DNA of 64,000 nt, taken from positions 1 to 64,000 of the forward strand of contig NBAY01000011.1 of the NCBI GenBank assembly GCA_002794775.1, written 5' to 3'. Under the pieces are notes generated by a model. That model saw nothing but the letters and a program-made list of their open reading frames with translations, ran no database searches and was not told where the DNA came from. Shown piece after piece: positions 10,506 through 22,100 of this stretch. The stretch is from Porodaedalea pini. Its lineage: Eukaryota; Basidiomycota; Agaricomycetes; Hymenochaetales; Hymenochaetaceae. Every line of letters starts with the position of its first letter. Position 1 is the first letter of the stretch. Position numbers and translations under genes: made by a program.

Positions 10506-11587
10506 ATGTCCTTGCAAATAGATTCCCTCTTCGGCGTTGAAGGAAAAATTGTGGTCATCACTGGTGGTGGCACAGGTACGTGAAAGCTGCCCTATGCGTA
10601 TCTGTACACTGATTATCCGTTTGCGTAGGCATCGGACTCATGATGGCCACTGCCTTGGAGAACAATGGCGCTACAGTTTACATCCTTGGCCGCCGACTAG
10701 AGGTGCTCCAGAAGGCAGCAAAGGAACAGGCTGTAAGCGCCAGTGTACTTGTAACATTATTCGTGTGCTCACGTCTCAAGTGTATCGCAGAAACATGGCA
10801 AAATAATACCGTTACAGTGCGACGTTACCTCCCAGGAGAATCTGCTTTCCGTAAGTGGTAGACCTTGTAACATCATACTACATATTCACACTATATGCGG
10901 TAGGTTGTCGACACTATCAAGCAGCAGCAAGGCTATATCAACGTGCTTATAAACAACTCGGGCGTGTTGTACAACAGTTTGAAGGCGCCTGAGCCCAACG
11001 ATGATATTAAAGCCATCCAGCAGATACTGTGGACTGCTGGCACGCCCGAGGAGTTCTCAAAGACGTTTGACGCCAATGTTGCCGCCGTGTACTACACCTC
11101 TGTCGCGTTTCTCGAACTTCTTGACGCCGGTAACAAGCGGACGCTACCTGCGGATGAGCCGGCGAGTCAGATAATAACAATATCGAGCATCGGAGCGTTC
11201 AGGCGGGACGAGAATGTTGAGAGCATTTCGTATGTAGCGAGTAAGGCAGCTTCGACGCACATAGGAAAGCTGTTCGCCAACACGCTTAAGCCATGGAAGA
11301 TCCGCAGCAACGTTATTGCTCCAGGATTCTATCCATCTGGTATGTTTTGCAAATTGTTTACTAAGAGCAATTCTGAGCTTTTCTTTGTGCTTGTAGAAAT
11401 GACGCAGCCATTCATCGCTCATACCACGTCTGTTCCGGCGAGTCTGGTCCCACTGGAGCGCTATGGTCAACCTCAAGACATAGGAGGACTCGCGCTTTTC
11501 CTAGTGAGCAAGGCCGGAGCATATGTGAATGGCGGTGTGCATGTTACGGATGGAGGGCGCCTCGGATTGCTCGCGAGTACTTTCTAA
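10506..11587 (+). CDS. Short-chain dehydrogenase/reductase, copy 1
   Basis: A classical SDR of 286 residues in five exons (introns 10576-10628, 10733-10790, 10851-10903, 11340-11396). It should catalyse NAD(P)-dependent oxidation or reduction of an unknown hydroxyl or keto substrate. The cofactor motif is TGGGTGIG, the structural motif is NNSG, and the active-site Tyr/Lys lie in SYVASKAA with a preceding ISSIGAF serine. The post-catalytic PG (IAPGFYPS) and the C-terminal GGVHVTDGG strand are intact. It most resembles the RhlG/3-oxoacyl-reductase-like fungal SDRs. No targeting signal is visible, so it is probably cytosolic. The start ATG 10506 follows the TATA-like sequence by about 50 bp. The 5' half is almost identical to copy 2, while the last 300 bp differ more. 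Confidence 0.88.
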
Positions 11588-12336
11588 GCAAAATAATACA
11601 AGGATCCTGTAGTACAATAAGAATTTTAGATAGAGATGTATGCACTGGAACTGAACAGTGTCATGCGTAAATGCATATTTAGGTCCTAGTCAATGAGGTT
11701 CGGACCTGGAGACGAGTCAAAAGTGAAGCGTTGAGAATAGCCTGCTATAAAAGTTTCATGACGCATCACTAATACTCTGATGAAACTCTTTTTTTTTTGC
11801 TCAGACCAGCTCAAACGCGCTCCAGAGGTAGTAGCAAGCCATCTATGATGTGAAGGTATGTTGTGTCTCTGATGTGTAGGTATGCTGCTCAACCACTTAG
11901 CTCGTAGAGCAGAGTAATCACTAGTACTGGTCCTCAGGCCTGTGGTACTCCTTCTTTGCAAAACAACTGCTGCTCCAGTCCCACCCTCACTCATGTTGGA
12001 CCTCACTAGTTCGTTTCACTTAAAATTGGGCATAGATGGACTTGACCAAAATTTAAAAGTTTGTAAATGTTGTACAAAACCGAAATCAAAATGTACTAGT
12101 TCAAAGACCGGTCCAAGACTGTATCTCAGGCTGTCAGTTATTTATAGTTCAACACAGTGTGTCCGGACCCCTAAGGCCGGGCTTAGAAACGAATCTAAAA
12201 TAAAGGTGCACAATTACTAATGGACTCTCACGGAATGCATGATACCGTGGACATCGAAGAAGTAGATAGACATATATATAAGAACCCACTTCTAATCTTA
12301 TGAAGTCCCCAGTACTCGCATAGACCACCTACTACA
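11588..12336. other. Spacer between SDR copies with orphan promoter copy
   Basis: Bases 11640-11820 match 13480-13660, the immediate 5' flank of the RGG-box gene at 13737 (shared CTATAAAAGTTTCATGACGC and CAGACCAGCTCAAACGCGCT). Here no coding sequence follows, so this is a promoter and leader copy stranded by the duplication. 11821-12154 is unrelated single-copy sequence. 12155-12336 is the SDR copy 2 promoter. Confidence 0.75.
12273..12281 (+). promoter_or_regulatory. TATA-like box of SDR copy 2
   Basis: TATATATAA lies about 60 bp before the ATG at 12337. It is the intact counterpart of the stretch interrupted by the hairpin element in copy 1. Confidence 0.5.
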
Positions 12337-13418
12337 ATGTCCTTGCAAGTAGATTCGCTCTTCGACGTTGAGGGGAAAATTGTGGTCATCACTGGTGGTG
12401 GCACAGGTACGTGAAAGCTGCCCTATGCGTATCTGTACACTGATTATCCGTTTGCGTAGGCATCGGACTCATGATGGCCACTGCCTTGGAGAACAATGGC
12501 GCTACAGTTTACATCCTTGGCCGCCGACTAGAGGTGCTCCAGAAGGCAGCAAAGGAACAGGCTGTAAGCGCCCGTGTACTTGTAACATTATTCGTGTGCT
12601 CACGTCTCAAGTGTATCGCAGAAACATGGCAAAATAATACCGTTACAGTGCGACGTTACCTCCCAGGAGAATCTGCTTTCCGTAAGTGGTAGACCTTGTA
12701 ACATCATACTACATATTCACACTATATGCGGTAGGTTGTCGACACTATCAAGCAGCAGCAAGGCTATATCAACGTGCTTATAAACAACTCGGGCGTGTTG
12801 TACAACAGTTTGAAGGCGCCTGAGCCCAACGATGATATTAAAGCCATCCAGCAGATACTGTGGACTGCTGGCACGCCCGAGGAATTCTCAAAGACGTTCG
12901 ACGTCAATGTTGTCGCCGTGTACTACACCTCTGTTGCGTTTCTCGAACTTCTTGACGCCGGTAACAAGCGGGCGCTACCTGCGGATGAGCCGGCGAGTCA
13001 GATAATAACAATATCGAGCATCGGAGCGTTCAGGCGGGATGAGGCTATTATCAGCATTTCGTATGTAGCGAGTAAGGCAGCTTCGACGCACATAGGAAAG
13101 CTGTTCGCCAACACGCTTAAGCCATGGAAGATCCGCAGCAACGTTATTGCTCCAGGAATCTATCCATCTGGTATGTTTTGCAAATCGTTTATTGAGCGCG
13201 ATCCCGAGCTTTTCTTTGTGCTTGTAGAACTGTCGCAGCCACTCGTCGGTCATACCACGTCTGTTTCGGCTAGTCTGGTCCCACTGGAGCGCTTCGGTCA
13301 GCCTCAAGACATAGGAGGACTCGTGCTTTTCCTAGTGAGCAAGGCCGGAGCATATGTGAACGGCGGTGTGCACGTTACGGACGGAGGGCGCCTTGGGTTG
13401 TTCGCAAGTACTTTTTGA
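12337..13418 (+). CDS. Short-chain dehydrogenase/reductase, copy 2
   Basis: Tandem paralogue of the gene at 10506, with the same five-exon structure, no length change and the same 286-residue length. TGGGTGIG, NNSG, SYVASKAA and GGVHVTDGG are all conserved, so it should be an active enzyme. Differences cluster after about 12890: FDVNVVAVYY instead of FDANVAAVYY, DEAIISIS instead of DENVESIS, and ELSQPLVGHTTSV instead of EMTQPFIAHTTSV. These fall around the substrate-side half, so the two enzymes could differ in specificity. Its promoter lacks the hairpin element, so the copies may be expressed differently. It ends 318 bp before the RGG-box gene. Confidence 0.88.
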
Positions 13419-13736
13419 GTAACAATAACATAAGAAGTCTGTAGTATAAAGGTAAATGGGACAGATACATAAGAAGCTTTGAAGGAGATGCATGCACTGG
13501 AATTGAACAGCCTCATGCATAAATGAATATTTGGGTCCTAGTCAATAAGGTTCGGACCCGGAGACGACTCAAGAGTGAAGCGGTGAGAATAGGCTGCTAT
13601 AAAAGTTTCATGACGCGTCACTCCGACGAAACTCTTTTTTTCGCCCAGACCAGCTCAAACGCGCTCATCGCAAGCGATCGTGCCGAAGAAAAACCTCGAA
13701 GGAAAAAACTCGACCCCAAACCGACTTTCGTACTTC

Positions 13737-15835
13737 ATGGCCTCAGAAATCTCCAAGAAATTTGTTCCAGGTGCTCCGCCGCCGCCGCCGCCGCTGACCA
13801 AAGCTCAGAAGAAGAAACGCAGAGCCGTGAAGAAGGACGGTGAGAGCGAGCCTAACACACCCGCGAGTGCTTCTGTGGTGCTCCCCGACGCACATGCCGC
13901 GGCGCTCACAGAGAAGGCGCCTGAAGAGAAGGACGTGAAGAACGGCGCGGTTGCGGAGGAGCTTGTCGCACAGCCCGAACCGCCGAAGTCGGAGGCGGAG
14001 GAGGGTGCGTTGAAGCCCAGTCCTGTCGTTGAACTGTTGAACAAGAGGTTGAAGGCTATCGGGAAAAAAATCGTGAGCACGTTACCGTGTATCTTGGATT
14101 TTAGCTGATGTTTTTGAATTCCATCTCGTTCCGTCTGCCGTTTTGTTTTGGAACATAGACGCGTATACACATATACTCGAGCAAACCGACATCGGAACTC
14201 AATGATGATCAGAAGAAGACACTGGCCACTTTGCCTTCGTTGGAAGCTGTTCGCAAGGAGCTCGAAGAGACGAAGAAAGCTGTTGAGGCGAGTATATGAC
14301 GTGGTCAGAAGTCCATCTTTTTCTGACGGAATCTCTCCAGGTTCTCGAGGCAGAAGAAGCTCGGGATGCAGCTCTCGCACGTGCCGCAGCTGAGGAGGCT
14401 GAGAGACAGCGGGTTGCGGACTCTATTGCTGCTGCTCAGGTACGTTCTATTTCAAACAATGTCTGCCCAAACCTAAGACATATGATTTGTATATAGGAAG
14501 CACATGCAGCGCGCACCGCTCAAATTCTGGACTTTATCCGGTTGCAGTCACTGCTCTCGAATGCCGACCCATCGGTACAGGCCCTCAACCTTGTGGAAGC
14601 GGAAATTAATGCGATCTATGCATCGGTGAACGCGTTGCTTGCCCAAGAAGCGGAGTCAAAATACAATATAGTCAATGGGTTGTTACTCGGCGAGGGTGAG
14701 GTCGAGGGTGTCTCTTGTAAGTATCTGCACTACCATTACATTCCAGAATACGTCTTCATGAATCGTCGCTGTCTTAGTCGGCCGCCTTCTCGAAATCCTG
14801 GATGCCCATTCCAATCCATCAGTTCAGGAGGAAGTTGTCGCTGAGGCTGAACAGGTTGTAGAAGCTGTTATCGACGCTCTTGCAGAAGCTGAAGCCGAAG
14901 CCGAAGCCGAAGCAGCAGAGCCGGAAACTGTCGAAGACGTCCTTCAATCAGGTGTAACTGGCATCCCTATTGCGCCTGGGGCAACGAGCTTCCGCTTCAT
15001 GCAGGAGAGTGAGCTGGAGGGTGACCCAGTCTCGTTTGAGGATAGTACTGAGTGGGTTGAGAAGGAAGAGACTTCGCAGGCACCCGCAGGAGTCGTTGTG
15101 TCCGTAGAGATCAACGAGACTTATGTCCCCGATGAAGTAACTGAGGTGCGCACTCCTAACATCTCGTGCTTATCTATTGATAAATTTCTAACGAACGGAT
15201 AGTCGCAAACTCCCGAGCAGTCCAGGAACGGGGCTCTCGACTGGGCAGATGATGAGGGCGAATTGCCTTCCATTGATGGCCTGCATGCGACTTTTGGCAC
15301 CTCGGGGTCTGCGACTCCGGCGTCTGCACCTGCACCTGCAGAGCCTCAGAATGTATGGGCAAGGAGACAGGCTCAGACAAGTGAGACGTCGGCGGACGCT
15401 GCTCCCAACGGAAACGTGCAGCCTCCCTCCACCGACGACGACGGCTTCATGCAGGCGAGAGGTGGTCGTGCACGAGGACGTGCTCGGGGATTCCGAGGCG
15501 GCGAGCGCGGTGCATTCCGGGGCGGCGACAGAGGCGGATTCCATGGTGGTCGAGGTGAGCTGTTCGGCATCGTCGAACGATGAATGATCTGTAATGCCCA
15601 ATTCTACAGGTGGTCGTGGTCGGCCTCATCAGGGCAGTGAGAGCGGCAGTTGGAGGGGCAGTTCGGATGGTGAACACCGGGGTCGCGGCCGTGGGCGCGG
15701 GCAAGGTGGCTTCGATCGTGATCGTGGTATGTCGGAACGCGCTCGCTGTGTAGATCAAGATGTGTGATTGAGGTTTGACTGATACTGTCCGAAATAGGAT
15801 CACGTGGTGGTCACGGAGGTGGCAACGAGGAGTGA
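13737..15835 (+). CDS. RGG-box, coiled-coil RNA-binding-type protein
   Basis: The protein starts MASEISKKFVPGAPPPPPP, then LTKAQKKKRRAVKK. A predicted helical region follows, spread over several exons: LEAVRKELEETKKAVE, ARDAALARAAAEEAERQRVA, EAHAARTAQILDFIRLQSLL and YASVNALLAQEAESKYN. An Ala/Glu repeat lies around 14885-14920. The C-terminus is an arginine-glycine domain (GGRARGRARGFRGGERGAFR, then GGDRGGFHGGR, RGRGRGRGQGGFDRDR, GSRGGHGGGNEE). Such tails bind RNA and occur in ribonucleoprotein-granule proteins. A coiled-coil dimerisation region followed by RGG recalls Caprin-type proteins, but I cannot confirm homology. Upstream in-frame codons lack an ATG, so 13737 is the start. Its 5' flank is duplicated at 11640-11820. 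Confidence 0.6.
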
Positions 15836-16359
15836 TCTCCCAGAGACCGGAGACCCTACAAATGACCGTAATCCCTCCGTTCACGTAACAAAACAGGAGA
15901 GGGAACATTCCTTTCTTTTTCGCTTCTTGCACTCTTCCTCACTTATGGCCGCATCTAACATTTTCCTGTTTCTTGCTGTACGACTGCACTGTGTTATCTC
16001 GTTCATTTAATAATATTTCCTCTCTTCACTATTTTGACCAAGTGTTTCATCTTACTTGCCTAGCATCTTGCGATCACTGCGGCCGTGCACTTCCTTGCAT
16101 TGCCCCGAACAGTTGATGATATTCGTTCCGCGTAGCATTTCCCCTTAGAGTCCATCATCTCCAAGAGGAACGATGCCGTCTCTGGGCGGGCGGCTGTGCG
16201 CAACCGGATGTCCGAAATTCCAGGGGATCTAAAGTACTTAGTATGTTTGCCTGTTGTTGGAGAGATCCCCTTCTTTGTTTCTCATCTCGTCAAATCGCTC
16301 GAGTTGCGTGTGGTCAGAGCGTCGGCGCCCTGTCTGTCGTGCGAGGCAGGCACTTGTAG
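15836..16359. other. Intergenic region
   Basis: 524 bp containing the 3' end of the RGG-box gene (T-rich near 15900-16040) and the promoter of the membrane-protein gene. I see no repeat or RNA gene. Confidence 0.5.
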
Positions 16360-18812
16360 ATGTCTAAATTCAATACGACTATAGACGACAATAGCCCTCT
16401 CTTAACCTACCTTCCAGTGGACTCCTGGCAATATGGATCGCCAGCGACCGACAGTTATGCGAACAAGTGAGTCGACCTTACGATTGTTTTGTGCTTCGGT
16501 TCGCCAACCCTTTTTTTCTTTCTATTTCAGTTATTTTGGCGGGGGTACCTTCACTGTAACGAATACGACGGGCGCCACAGCAACATTTAAATTTAACGGC
16601 ACTGGCGTATGGTTATATGGCGCGAAGAGACCTAACCATGGGACGTACTCGGTGGCCCTCGATGGGCAGTCGGCGAGTTTTTCAGGAAAGACAAGTGATG
16701 GACTTCGAAATCTTGATGCACAGGGTCAGTAAATCTTGCCTATTATTACATTGCGAGCAACCAAGGTCTGATCATATACGCAGGCAACGAGTTTCAAGCG
16801 CTGTTGTTTAGTGCGAGCAACCTCGCTTCGGGCAGCCATGAGGTCGTCCTGACGAACGAAGGCGCCGTTCCCGGAGATAATTTTGTCGATGTAGATTTCG
16901 TGCGTCGTTGAATTTCACTGATCACTACTGCTACTGGTCTGAACTTCCTTGTCGCCTGCCATCTAGATCAGATGGGAGTCCAGCATCGGCCCAGATAACT
17001 CGACAATGACTTCTTTGATGAGTACACCGTCAATGAACTCGAGTGACTTCAAGATGTCGGGCTCTGGCTGGGGAAACGCTGCCGATAACAGCGAGCTAGG
17101 AGCCTCGACAGGACTGTGAGTATTTTTCAATTGATCTCTAGACCATCTGCTTACAAGAGTAGATACACAAATGTGGCTGGCGACTCAGTAGAGATCACTT
17201 TCGAAGTACGTACAGCCGCTTCTCCACAGATACTGTTGTGCTCAAATCGCTTCTGTTCTGCATCAGGGTGACTAAAACATGCTTTACAAGTCTTGCACAG
17301 CTGAGAACTAATACCACGCCATACAACAGGTGATGCTGTGCAAATCTTCGGCTCTATTGGAGTATCTTGTGGTATCTTTGACGTTGAAATAGACGGAGGA
17401 ACATCTGCCGCGTACAATGCTTCGAGGCACCAAAACATCACGAACCAGCTGTTGTTCAGTGGGGCTAATCTGGGTTCGGGGCAGCATACTGTGAAAATGA
17501 CGAACAACCAGACAAGCTCCGGTACTCTCGTGATTGATCATGCAGAAGCCTATGTGGCAGCTGCTGCAGTCGAGTACGTCTCGCTTTGCTAGATAACGGT
17601 CAAATAATCCTTGCTGAGATCAATCACTTTAGTCCAAGTGCTAGTCCATCTGTAAATGCTACAAGTACAGGTTCTTCCGGCGGGTAAGTTCGCTTCTCTG
17701 CATCGTTCTTCATTTTCTTACGTTTGAAACAGTGCTCATAAAGCTCTCATCGGTGGTCTATGCGGAGCTCTGGGATTCATAGTAATCGTGCTGGTGGCGC
17801 TGTATCTGTGGGTTAGACGGCGGAGGCGTGTGGTGATAGCTTCAAAACAGACAGCGGCGTCCCAGTTGGAAGCATTCGACATCGATCAAGCTCCTCCTCC
17901 GCCTTCGCACGTCTCAATCCACCAGACCTCGCTATCAGACTTCTTGTGGGGTACGGCTAACGAAAAGATCACACATGAGTCACACTCTGCCATCTCAAAG
18001 AGCAGCCGCAACACCGATGCGAGCACGGAATCGGGCGCGCACTCGCAGAAGACGCTCGCTTTGACTGCGTCTAGCAAAAAGACCGACAAGGTCGACAAGG
18101 CTGACAAGGGCAAACACGTGTATAGTCCTAGGCACGCTCATGATGATCATTCCTCCAGGAACGCATCTAGCAGTAGGCTGCCATACGATATTTCTAGCAG
18201 GAACACATCGAGCAATAGGCTGCCGCACGACATTTCTGGCAGAAACACATCGAGTAGCAGGCTCCCGTACGATATCTCTAGCAAGAACGCATCAAGTAGC
18301 AGACTTCCGAACAGCAAACCACATGGCGGTCACCACAGATCTCGCCAGCACCTGCCATACGACAGTCCGACGAAGAAGGCTAGTCGTCCTCTTCCCATTC
18401 CTCCCTCCGGTTCCAGCAAGGATCTCAACGTGAACGTCGTACGGGTGCCCCCGATTCCTGCCGTTCTTCATCAACCACAAAGGAGCACCAGCATGCTAAA
18501 GGGCCGACGGCGCCCCGCGCGTAACTCGCGTATCCTCCGTGCAGGATACAACTTCCTCTTTGCTAAGCCTGGTTCGAGCAACTCCGGCTCTGCGTATGCG
18601 CCATCGACAGTGCTGACGAGCGAGATCTCCGAGCGTCCGACGACGACTTTGTCTCCTGTTACAGAGGTAAGTGTCCTGTAGAGTGCCATTGGTGGATTTC
18701 GTCGTGCTGACTTCGCGTTGTTCAGGCGCCTCCACCGCTTCCTTCTATTCGCTCACAGACCCCTCAACTGCACAGATCTCTTCAGATCGTTAATCAAGTG
18801 GACGAGATTTAA
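16360..18812 (+). CDS. Single-pass membrane protein with two beta-sandwich-like ectodomain repeats
   Basis: The start is taken at ATG 16360 (MSKFNTTIDDNSPLLTYLPV). Two related extracellular modules follow. The first has YFGGGTFTVTNTTGATATF, GVWLYGAKRPNHGTYSVALD and FQALLFSASNLASGSHEVVL; the second has SGSGWGNAADNSELG, AVQIFGSIGVSCGIFDVEID and NQLLFSGANLGSGQHTVKMT. Both contain N-glycosylation-type NxS/T sites. A Ser/Thr stalk leads to one transmembrane helix (ALIGGLCGALGFIVIVLVAL, extended by YLWVRRRRR) and a roughly 300-residue Ser-rich cytoplasmic tail with a 14-residue repeat, ending QIVNQVDEI. This architecture is common among uncharacterised mushroom surface proteins. A carbohydrate-binding or wall-sensing role is only a guess. 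No classical signal peptide precedes the ectodomain, so an upstream exon may be missed. Confidence 0.65.
18151..18318 (+). repeat. 42-bp coding tandem repeat (4 copies)
   Basis: Four consecutive 42-bp units encode variants of SSRNASSSRLPYDI in the cytoplasmic tail (18151, 18193, 18235, 18277). Substitutions are mostly conservative (A/T, S/N, Y/H, R/K), so reading frame and residue class are maintained. Confidence 0.85.
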
Positions 18813-19193
18813 TTAAGTGTCCCTCCTATCGCGTACATTTTCTGTTCCCAACTGCCTCATACGGACACGGATAAAATTATAATGCTCGCCCTTGTATCTC
18901 GAAACTCGTCAGCTAATCGTCCGCGCCTCCACAAATGTTAATGTATTTAGTAGCACTATTTCGTATATCGCTTTAATATGTACGTAATTTGGTCTGTGGA
19001 CGCCGAGCATCATGTTACAGTTCCGCACACATGAAACGAAGCAGCCAATGCGTCTATTAAGGCAACAACAACAACAAAGGTATGAAAAACATGTTTGCAG
19101 AGCTACAGTCTTGGATGATATTGCCGGAGGCATATGGATTCCACATGTCTGCCGATATGCCAGTCTAAGGTTCCTACAAGATATTTCTATGTA
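18813..19193. other. Convergent intergenic spacer
   Basis: 381 bp between convergent genes. It includes a CAA/CAG-rich patch near 19060-19080. I see no gene in it. Confidence 0.5.
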
Positions 19194-22100
19194 TTAGAGT
19201 GCATCAGGCGAAGTGTCGCCCAACGCGCTGTACGGCGTTTGAGGGAAGGCAGACTCATCGCCATATTCAGACCGAGAATCAATATGTTCCTGAGAAAGAA
19301 TTATAAAAGAACTCTACAGACAAAAAAAGCGATACAACTCACGTCGAAATAGTGTTTGGCAAGACTGCGAGGCGCTGGAAGAAATTGTCAATAGTTAAAT
19401 AAGGAAACGAAGGAAAAGATTGTCATAGGAAGCATACTTTTAGGCGTTCTCGGCAAACGGCAAGTCACGCCGCTCTGCATAATGTGGAATGCGACTAAAC
19501 CTGTCCATCCCGTCTGGTGCGATGCACCAAGTCCACGACCATCATCGGCATGGAAGAACTGCAAGATGAGTGAGAATAGCCAGCAAGACATGAACATGAG
19601 ATTGGCATACTTCATAAAATTGTAAATAGTCCCTGAAGTTCGGATCGAGATCGAATTTCGCGTTTCCGCCATTCGTCGCACGTTTGCCTTCTACATCTCG
19701 CCCGAAGATATGGATTATACGATGCTGAATCTCTTCAGCGACACCAGCCAGGTTCATAAAGTCCCCGCTTCCAGTAGGGCATTCAACTTGCAAATCGTTG
19801 CCATAGTACTGATGAAACCTCTGTAGGGATTCAATAAGGAGGAAGTTGGTGGCGAGCTGGAAATGGTGCATTGCCGCAGTTTAGCCTGATATCCAATCAT
19901 TCGGAAAACCACTCACCCAGATAGGTCCACGCCAGTTGGAGTTCCCTCCGAACATCCCTGAGCGAGAGTCACCTGGCCAGTAGTTGACTTCATAGCGCTT
20001 GCCGTGGACATCCATTCCCCAGGGCTCGTCTTCGTGCTTCTTGGAAAGCCTACGTCCGATTACCAATTAATATATTTAGAGAAATTACGGATAATCCGTC
20101 ACTCACGAGCGGATACCATGATCGCTGAGAAACTCGTCTTCATCCAACATCTTCTCCAGAATTCTAACGAGACGTTCTTTGCTGGCAAGAGCTAATAATC
20201 GACGATCACCCTTACCACCCACTTCAAACAAGGACTTAAGCGACACGATATGATAATTATAGGAAACCAGGGTAGCTTACATTTCATATTTGCCATGTTC
20301 CTCTTTGAAACTTCAGGTCTATTCTCTATAAACCATTCCATCCTCTTCTTGAAGCCGGGAAGTTTATTGATAACCGACGGTTCCAACGTGAGTGTCGCAT
20401 ACAGCGGGATCAGACCGACGAGACTCTTGACTGGGAGCTGCATGGAGTTGCCGGGTCCAAATGAGATAGCGTCGTAGTAGAAGCCATCCTGCTCATTCCA
20501 GAGAGACAAATCCTCGTCACCAGAGCCCTTGTAAGTCATCGCATCCGCAATAAATATGAAATGCTCGAAAAATTTAGATGCAATATCTTCATACACCGGG
20601 TTGTGCTTTGCGAGCTCGAGAGCTATGTTAAGCCTAACCAAAAGTAAGAAACATGCTCAACGCCATCTCAGTTGAGTATCACTTACATATTCAGACAATA
20701 AAACGCCATCCAAGCTGTGCCGTCGGCTTGACGAAGGGTGCCTCCAGTAGGCAAAGGCTCCGAGCGATTGAATGCACCGATGTTGTCAAGACCGAGGAAA
20801 CCTCCCTCGAAGATATTGAGGCCGCTAGCGTCCTTTCGGTTCACCCACCTACGTACGTCGCCCATGGGTGAACACGAATGATTCAACAAATAAATGGACC
20901 CACCAAGTGAAGTTAAGCAATAATTTCTGAAATACGCTTTCGAGGAACCGGACGTCTTCCTTGCCGAACAGCTTGCGTTCAATTTTGAACACACGGAAAG
21001 TAGCCCTGTCCAATTTTAAGTGAGTATATGCACATATATCGATAATTTGAGGAAGAGGAAACGAACCAGGCATGTACAGGAGGGTTGACATCGCCGAAGT
21101 TCCATTCGTATGCGGGGATCTGGCCATCCGGTTTCATATACCATTCGCGCACCAGGAGCTTGAGCTGGTTCTTCGCAAACGCTGGATCAACCATTGCCAA
21201 CGGGATACAATGGAACGCGGTATCCCAGGCTGCAAAAAAGGGATATTCCCACTTATCTGGCATGGATAGGATGTCCGCCATATGCAGATGACGCCATTCC
21301 TACTCAAGTTAGTATCAGGGCGACGTCAGGAAGCGTAGAGACTCACTCGGTTTCGAATCCATTTACGCTCATGGGGCGGGGGTGGTTGCGCGGGGTCACC
21401 TTCAATCCATGGCTTTTGGATGAACTGGTAGTATTGCTTAGTCCAAAGCATGCCGCCAAGTGCTTGCCTCATGATCTGTTTGAAGTCATCGGTGATTCCA
21501 CTGCCAGCCAAGTTATTGTAAAACTCGTCCGCCTCTCCGCGCCGCTCCTCTATAGAGTCATCGAAAAGGCCCTCATCCTCAAGCGACTCATCCTTGTGCG
21601 GCTTGTTCGGTGTCAGCTTCAAGCGCACCACCACACATCCTCCATTACCAGGCACGTCTTCGAAGACATAGTGCGCAGCCGCTTTCGTTCCCTTTTTCTG
21701 CGGGTTGACGAAGTCGTTCTCCACAGGGAATGGAGTGCGTGGGCCATGCTCTTCTTCCACCTCCTCGTCCTCGGAGAACATATGCGAGTGAATTTTACTA
21801 GGAAACCCATCTTCGTCGACCTTAAGGCGGTGAGACGGAATAACGTAATCGTGAAATGCGTCCTTCGCATAGTTGTTTTCATTCCGACCCCCATACAAGC
21901 GCTGGTAGTTTGTCTCATTCTCTGTGAAAAGAAGGGTTGGGTAGATGGAGTCGTCGTCTTCTGACGCCTCGACTTCCGCTTCATCATCAGGGCCAATCGG
22001 AGGGGGCGAGGGCAGGCAGTAAAGATGAGTCTTCCCAAGGGTCGGGTGCGCAGCCGTGATTACGTTCTCGTTGTGCCCGGTGAGAATGGGTTTCTCCGGA

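Larger units (their letters stand above)
10166..11820 (+). repeat. SDR tandem duplication, unit 1
   Basis: The first unit of a direct duplication starts near GTGTCCGGATACTAAGG and ends just after CAGCTCAAACGCGCTC (about 11820). It comprises the SDR promoter, the whole SDR gene and a copy of the 5' flank of the RGG-box gene. The gene bodies are offset by exactly 1831 bp at the start codon and at the stop codon. Unit 1 is longer than unit 2 mainly because of the hairpin insertion. Confidence 0.85.
12155..13665 (+). repeat. SDR tandem duplication, unit 2
   Basis: The second unit runs from GTGTGTCCGGACCCCTAAGG to CAGCTCAAACGCGCTC. It lacks the hairpin insertion and retains the native junction with the RGG-box gene, so this is probably the arrangement closest to the ancestral one. 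Confidence 0.8.
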
